Positions 12,999 to 14,082 of a DNA stretch of 14,082 bases are shown here, one piece after another (the first letter of the stretch is position 1; every line of letters begins with the position of its first letter). The translations under genes and the position numbers were made by a program. Source of the stretch: Actinomycetes bacterium (GTDB lineage: Bacteria; Actinomycetota; Thermoleophilia; BMS3ABIN01); NCBI GenBank assembly GCA_021787775.1, contig JAJYLK010000007.1, positions 1-14,082 on the forward strand, in the 5' to 3' direction. A model generated the notes under the pieces. The model was not told where the DNA came from. It saw only the letters and a program-made list of their open reading frames with translations, and ran no database searches.

Positions 12999-13775
12999 TT
13001 ACGTCACCAGCCGGCGGAACATGCTGCGCACCGCCAGCTCCGTGAAGATCAGCGTTGTCGCCAGGGCGTAGGCCGCCTCCGGCAGCAGATGCCAGGAGTA
13101 ACGGCTCAGCAGCAGGGCGCGGGTGATGTCGATGTAGCTCGTGAAGGGGATCGCCCAAGCGAACAGCTGCACCGGCTCGGGAAAGCGGGAGATGGGGAAG
13201 AAAGTGCCGCAGAGGAACTGCGCCGGCAGGACGAAGCCGGCGAAGTAGAAGCGGAAATACTCCATCTGGGCGATGCGGCTGGTGACCAGGATGGCGATGG
13301 CGGCGAAGTTGAACGCCGCCAGAAACATGATCACCGGCGCGAACACCGCCGTCCAGTGGTTGATGACGCCGATGGCCAGCAGCGCGGTCAGTACCAGCAC
13401 CGAATTGACGAAGCCGCGCGTGGCGCCCCAGAGGATCTCCGCCAGGCTCACCTCGCCGGCGCTGACGGGCGTAGAGATCATCCCCTCGAAGGTGTTCTGG
13501 ATCTTCATCCGGAAGAAGGAACCATAGGTGCACTCGAAGGTCGCCTGCATGATGGCGGCGCTGCCGAGGATGCCGGCGGCGACGAACTTTACGTAAGGGA
13601 CGCCCTCGATGTCGGAGATGTATGAGCCCAGCCCCAGCCCGAAGACGAAGATGAAGAGCATCGGCTCCACCAGAGCCGGGATGATATTGAACTTCAGCAG
13701 CGCAACATAAACCTGCGCATTACGCAACCAGACGCGCAGGAAGGCCGGCGTTATTGAGAGCAGCCCCTCGTTCAT
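12999..13775 (-). CDS. ABC-2 type transporter permease (NodJ/DrrB-like)
   Basis: This 258-residue permease has about six membrane segments (near 28-50, 63-82, 117-140, 143-166, 172-192, 229-248). The pattern EPMLFIFVFGLGLG early on and FLCGTFFPISRFPEPVQ before the fifth and sixth helices is typical of ABC-2 exporters of the NodJ/DrrB class, which export glycolipids, polysaccharides or drugs. Its start ATG (13775-13773) overlaps the stop of the ATPase gene (13774-13772) by the ATGA arrangement, so the two are translationally coupled. Substrate is unknown; the glycosyltransferase downstream hints at, but does not prove, a glycolipid. Confidence 0.92.
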   Translation of the reverse strand: MNEGLLSITPAFLRVWLRNAQVYVALLKFNIIPALVEPMLFIFVFGLGLGSYISDIEGVPYVKFVAAGILGSAAIMQATFECTYGSFFRMKIQNTFEGMISTPVSAGEVSLAEILWGATRGFVNSVLVLTALLAIGVINHWTAVFAPVIMFLAAFNFAAIAILVTSRIAQMEYFRFYFAGFVLPAQFLCGTFFPISRFPEPVQLFAWAIPFTSYIDITRALLLSRYSWHLLPEAAYALATTLIFTELAVRSMFRRLVT

Positions 13776-14082
13776 GCCCGGATCTCCCGGCCGGTCAGCT
13801 TCATGAAGACGTCCTCCAGCGAAGCCGGCCTGAGCACCCGCTCCACGCCAGGCCAGGCGCTCAGCAGCTCGTCGAAATCTGTCGCCGCGCCCGAATAAAA
13901 ATAAAGATTCTGGCCGCTGTCCTGATGGCTCAGGTGCGGGAACTGCCGCAGGATCCGGCGCCGGAGCTCGCCGCCGGCGCGCAGCTCCAGCACGAAAGCA
14001 GGCACGTGCTTGCGGATCAGCTCCGGAGGGCTCCCCTCATCGATACGCCGCGCTTCATCCATGATGATGATGTCATCGCAGA
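13772..14082 (-). CDS. ABC transporter ATP-binding protein (partial, N-terminus off right edge)
   Basis: About 102 C-terminal residues are visible, from just after the H-loop: CDDIIIMDEARRIDEGSP is the usual last strand of an ABC nucleotide-binding domain (cf. CDRVAIMDxGRI). The accessory C-terminal domain follows and ends LEDVFMKLTGREIRA, characteristic of NodI/DrrA/CcmA-type exporter ATPases. Walker A, signature and Walker B lie beyond the right edge, so catalytic competence cannot be judged. It overlaps the permease by 4 bp, forming a two-gene exporter with the ATPase first. Confidence 0.9.
   Translation of the reverse strand, partial: CDDIIIMDEARRIDEGSPPELIRKHVPAFVLELRAGGELRRRILRQFPHLSHQDSGQNLYFYSGAATDFDELLSAWPGVERVLRPASLEDVFMKLTGREIRA

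Noticed and set aside
12901..13533. 210-residue open frame on the minus strand
   Set aside because: It is an out-of-frame shadow of the ABC-2 permease, rich in Arg, Gly, His and Pro, without a recognisable domain.

Overview
This 14 kb, GC-rich window looks like chromosomal DNA of a deep-branching actinobacterium (Thermoleophilia- or Geothermincolia-like). That placement is inference: it rests mainly on the D-Ala-D-Ala ligase, whose N-terminus (GGRSLER) and overall wording recall ligases of that group. Genes are tightly packed, mostly on the minus strand. I saw no CRISPR array, integrase, transposase or prophage gene.

Layout. 1-2042 (minus): a cobalamin-binding radical SAM protein resembling the hopanoid C-3 methylase HpnR, followed 22 bp later by a DHH-family phosphoesterase (NrnA type) that runs off the left edge. 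A candidate promoter precedes the pair. 2280-2805 (minus): a tRNA-Arg(CCT) with an encoded CCA end, then a small lipoprotein 23 bp downstream. 2872-5127 (minus): D-Ala-D-Ala ligase preceded by a LysN/MocR-type PLP aminotransferase. 5228-6119 (plus): a DUF4126-like membrane protein and acylphosphatase, read from a divergent promoter with a recognisable extended -10. The plus and minus blocks meet at a compact bidirectional terminator (6126-6197).

6198-9190 (minus) is the most coherent system: a CooT-family nickel-binding protein, a CbiM/NikM substrate-capture subunit with a fused C-terminal segment, a CbiQ transmembrane subunit and a CbiO ATPase, in transcription order. This is an energy-coupling factor (ECF) metal transporter. 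CooT, the Met1-His2...His67 pattern of the M subunit and an 11-histidine tail on the ATPase all favour nickel over cobalt. The ATPase has Gln where the H-loop His is expected.

9432-12149 (plus), divergent from the nickel operon across about 240 bp: a membrane histidine kinase (2 TM, PAS, GAF, a seven-cysteine two-CW segment, HisKA, HATPase) and a single-domain response regulator. The shared upstream region holds a 9-bp direct repeat with 30-bp periodicity. 12146-14082 (minus): a polyprenol-phosphate mannose synthase-like glycosyltransferase whose stop codon shares a CTAG with the regulator's stop, then an ABC-2 type permease and the C-terminal part of its ATPase, cut by the right edge.

The best candidate for something undescribed is the pairing of a two-CW sensor kinase and solo receiver with a CooT-ECF nickel-uptake operon. 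A regulatory link between them is inferred from position only.
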